From positions 3,787,501-3,851,500 of the forward strand of contig NZ_CP032677.1 of the NCBI RefSeq assembly GCF_003627215.1: a DNA stretch of 64,000 nt. Direction: 5' to 3'. The position numbers and the translations under genes were made by a program. This document shows, in pieces, positions 63,786 through 64,000 of the stretch; positions within the stretch are counted from its first letter, which is position 1; every line of letters starts with the position of its first letter. Source of the stretch: Pseudomonas sp. Leaf58 (GTDB lineage Bacteria; Pseudomonadota; Gammaproteobacteria; Pseudomonadales; Pseudomonadaceae). The notes beneath the pieces are model-generated. The model made no database searches. It was not told the origin of the DNA and saw only the letters and a program-made list of their open reading frames with translations.

Positions 63786-64000
63786 TTAGTGTTTGTGGCC
63801 GCAGTCGGGGCCATGAACGTGATCGTCGTCTTCACCGAGCTCCGCCGGTTCCATTTCCAGCTGCAGGCTGACCAAGTTGGTGGCCATCGGGCGCAGCAAC
63901 AGGTTGGCGTACTCGCTGTCGTCTTCATCGACATCCACGCCGATCAGCAACTGGCCACGGCCGTCCTGCTGAATCCACACTTCTTTACCTTGCCAAACCA
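63786..64000 (-). CDS. Conserved hypothetical protein, N-terminus outside window
   Basis: The frame is open to the right edge, so the true start lies outside. The visible 71 residues read ...[20 protein letters not shown], then an acidic stretch ([10 protein letters not shown]) and a His/Asp-rich tail ([15 protein letters not shown]). It ends 10 bases before astE and probably belongs to the same operon. I do not recognise its function; the tail could bind metal. Confidence 0.7.
   Translation of the reverse strand, partial: VWQGKEVWIQQDGRGQLLIGVDVDEDDSEYANLLLRPMATNLVSLQLEMEPAELGEDDDHVHGPDCGHKH

Overview
The window is a chromosomal segment of a fluorescent Pseudomonas, most likely of the P. 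putida group. Evidence: the fleQ-fleSR-fliE flagellar gene order with sigma-54 promoters, AmrZ and RsmA/CsrA proteins of Pseudomonas type, the branched-chain keto acid dehydrogenase operon bkdR/bkdA1-bkdA2-bkdB-lpdV, and many paired REP elements built on a GCGGG..CCCGC core. No prophage, transposase or CRISPR array was seen.

Layout. (1) 1-9402, minus strand: flagellar regulators and filament genes. These are fliF (cut by the window edge), fliE, fleR, fleS, fleQ, fliT, fliS, fliD, flaG and fliC. (2) 9650-26588: a flagellin-glycosylation island between fliC and flgL. It holds a ketoacyl synthase III homologue, a plus-strand methyltransferase with its own sigma-54-type promoter, three very large multi-domain glycosyltransferases (1180, 919 and 1191 aa), a WecE-type nucleotide-sugar transaminase, an FAD oxidoreductase, a TylF-type methyltransferase, a second methyltransferase and a WbqC-family protein. 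(3) 26711-41064, minus strand: flgL-K-J-I-H-G-F, a small secreted-protein gene, flgE-D-C-B, cheR and cheV. FlgE carries an internal duplication of about 118 residues. (4) 41142-43708, plus strand: flgA, flgM, flgN and flgZ. (5) 43880-53553: an MFS transporter, a PuuA-like glutamine synthetase homologue, bkdR and the divergent bkd operon, and a PAS-GGDEF diguanylate cyclase. (6) 53804-64000: tRNA-Arg(CCT), phnN, amrZ, mgtE, four tandem tRNA-Arg(ACG) genes, tRNA-Ser(GCT), csrA, lysC, alaS, astE and the end of one further gene.

How it works together. FleQ with sigma-54 is expected to turn on fleSR, and FleR then the fliE, flgB and flgF operons. Sites of the form GG-N10-GC are visible before fleS, fliE, flgF, flgB, flgA and the island methyltransferase. 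Sites of the form TAAA-N15-GCCGATAA, for the sigma-28 factor FliA, lie before fliC and flgM, with a weaker one before cheV. FlgM is the expected anti-sigma factor of FliA. c-di-GMP enters through FleQ and the PilZ protein FlgZ. The island probably builds and transfers a modified 4-amino-4,6-dideoxyhexose onto an unusually short (286 aa) flagellin; this last point is inference from gene content.
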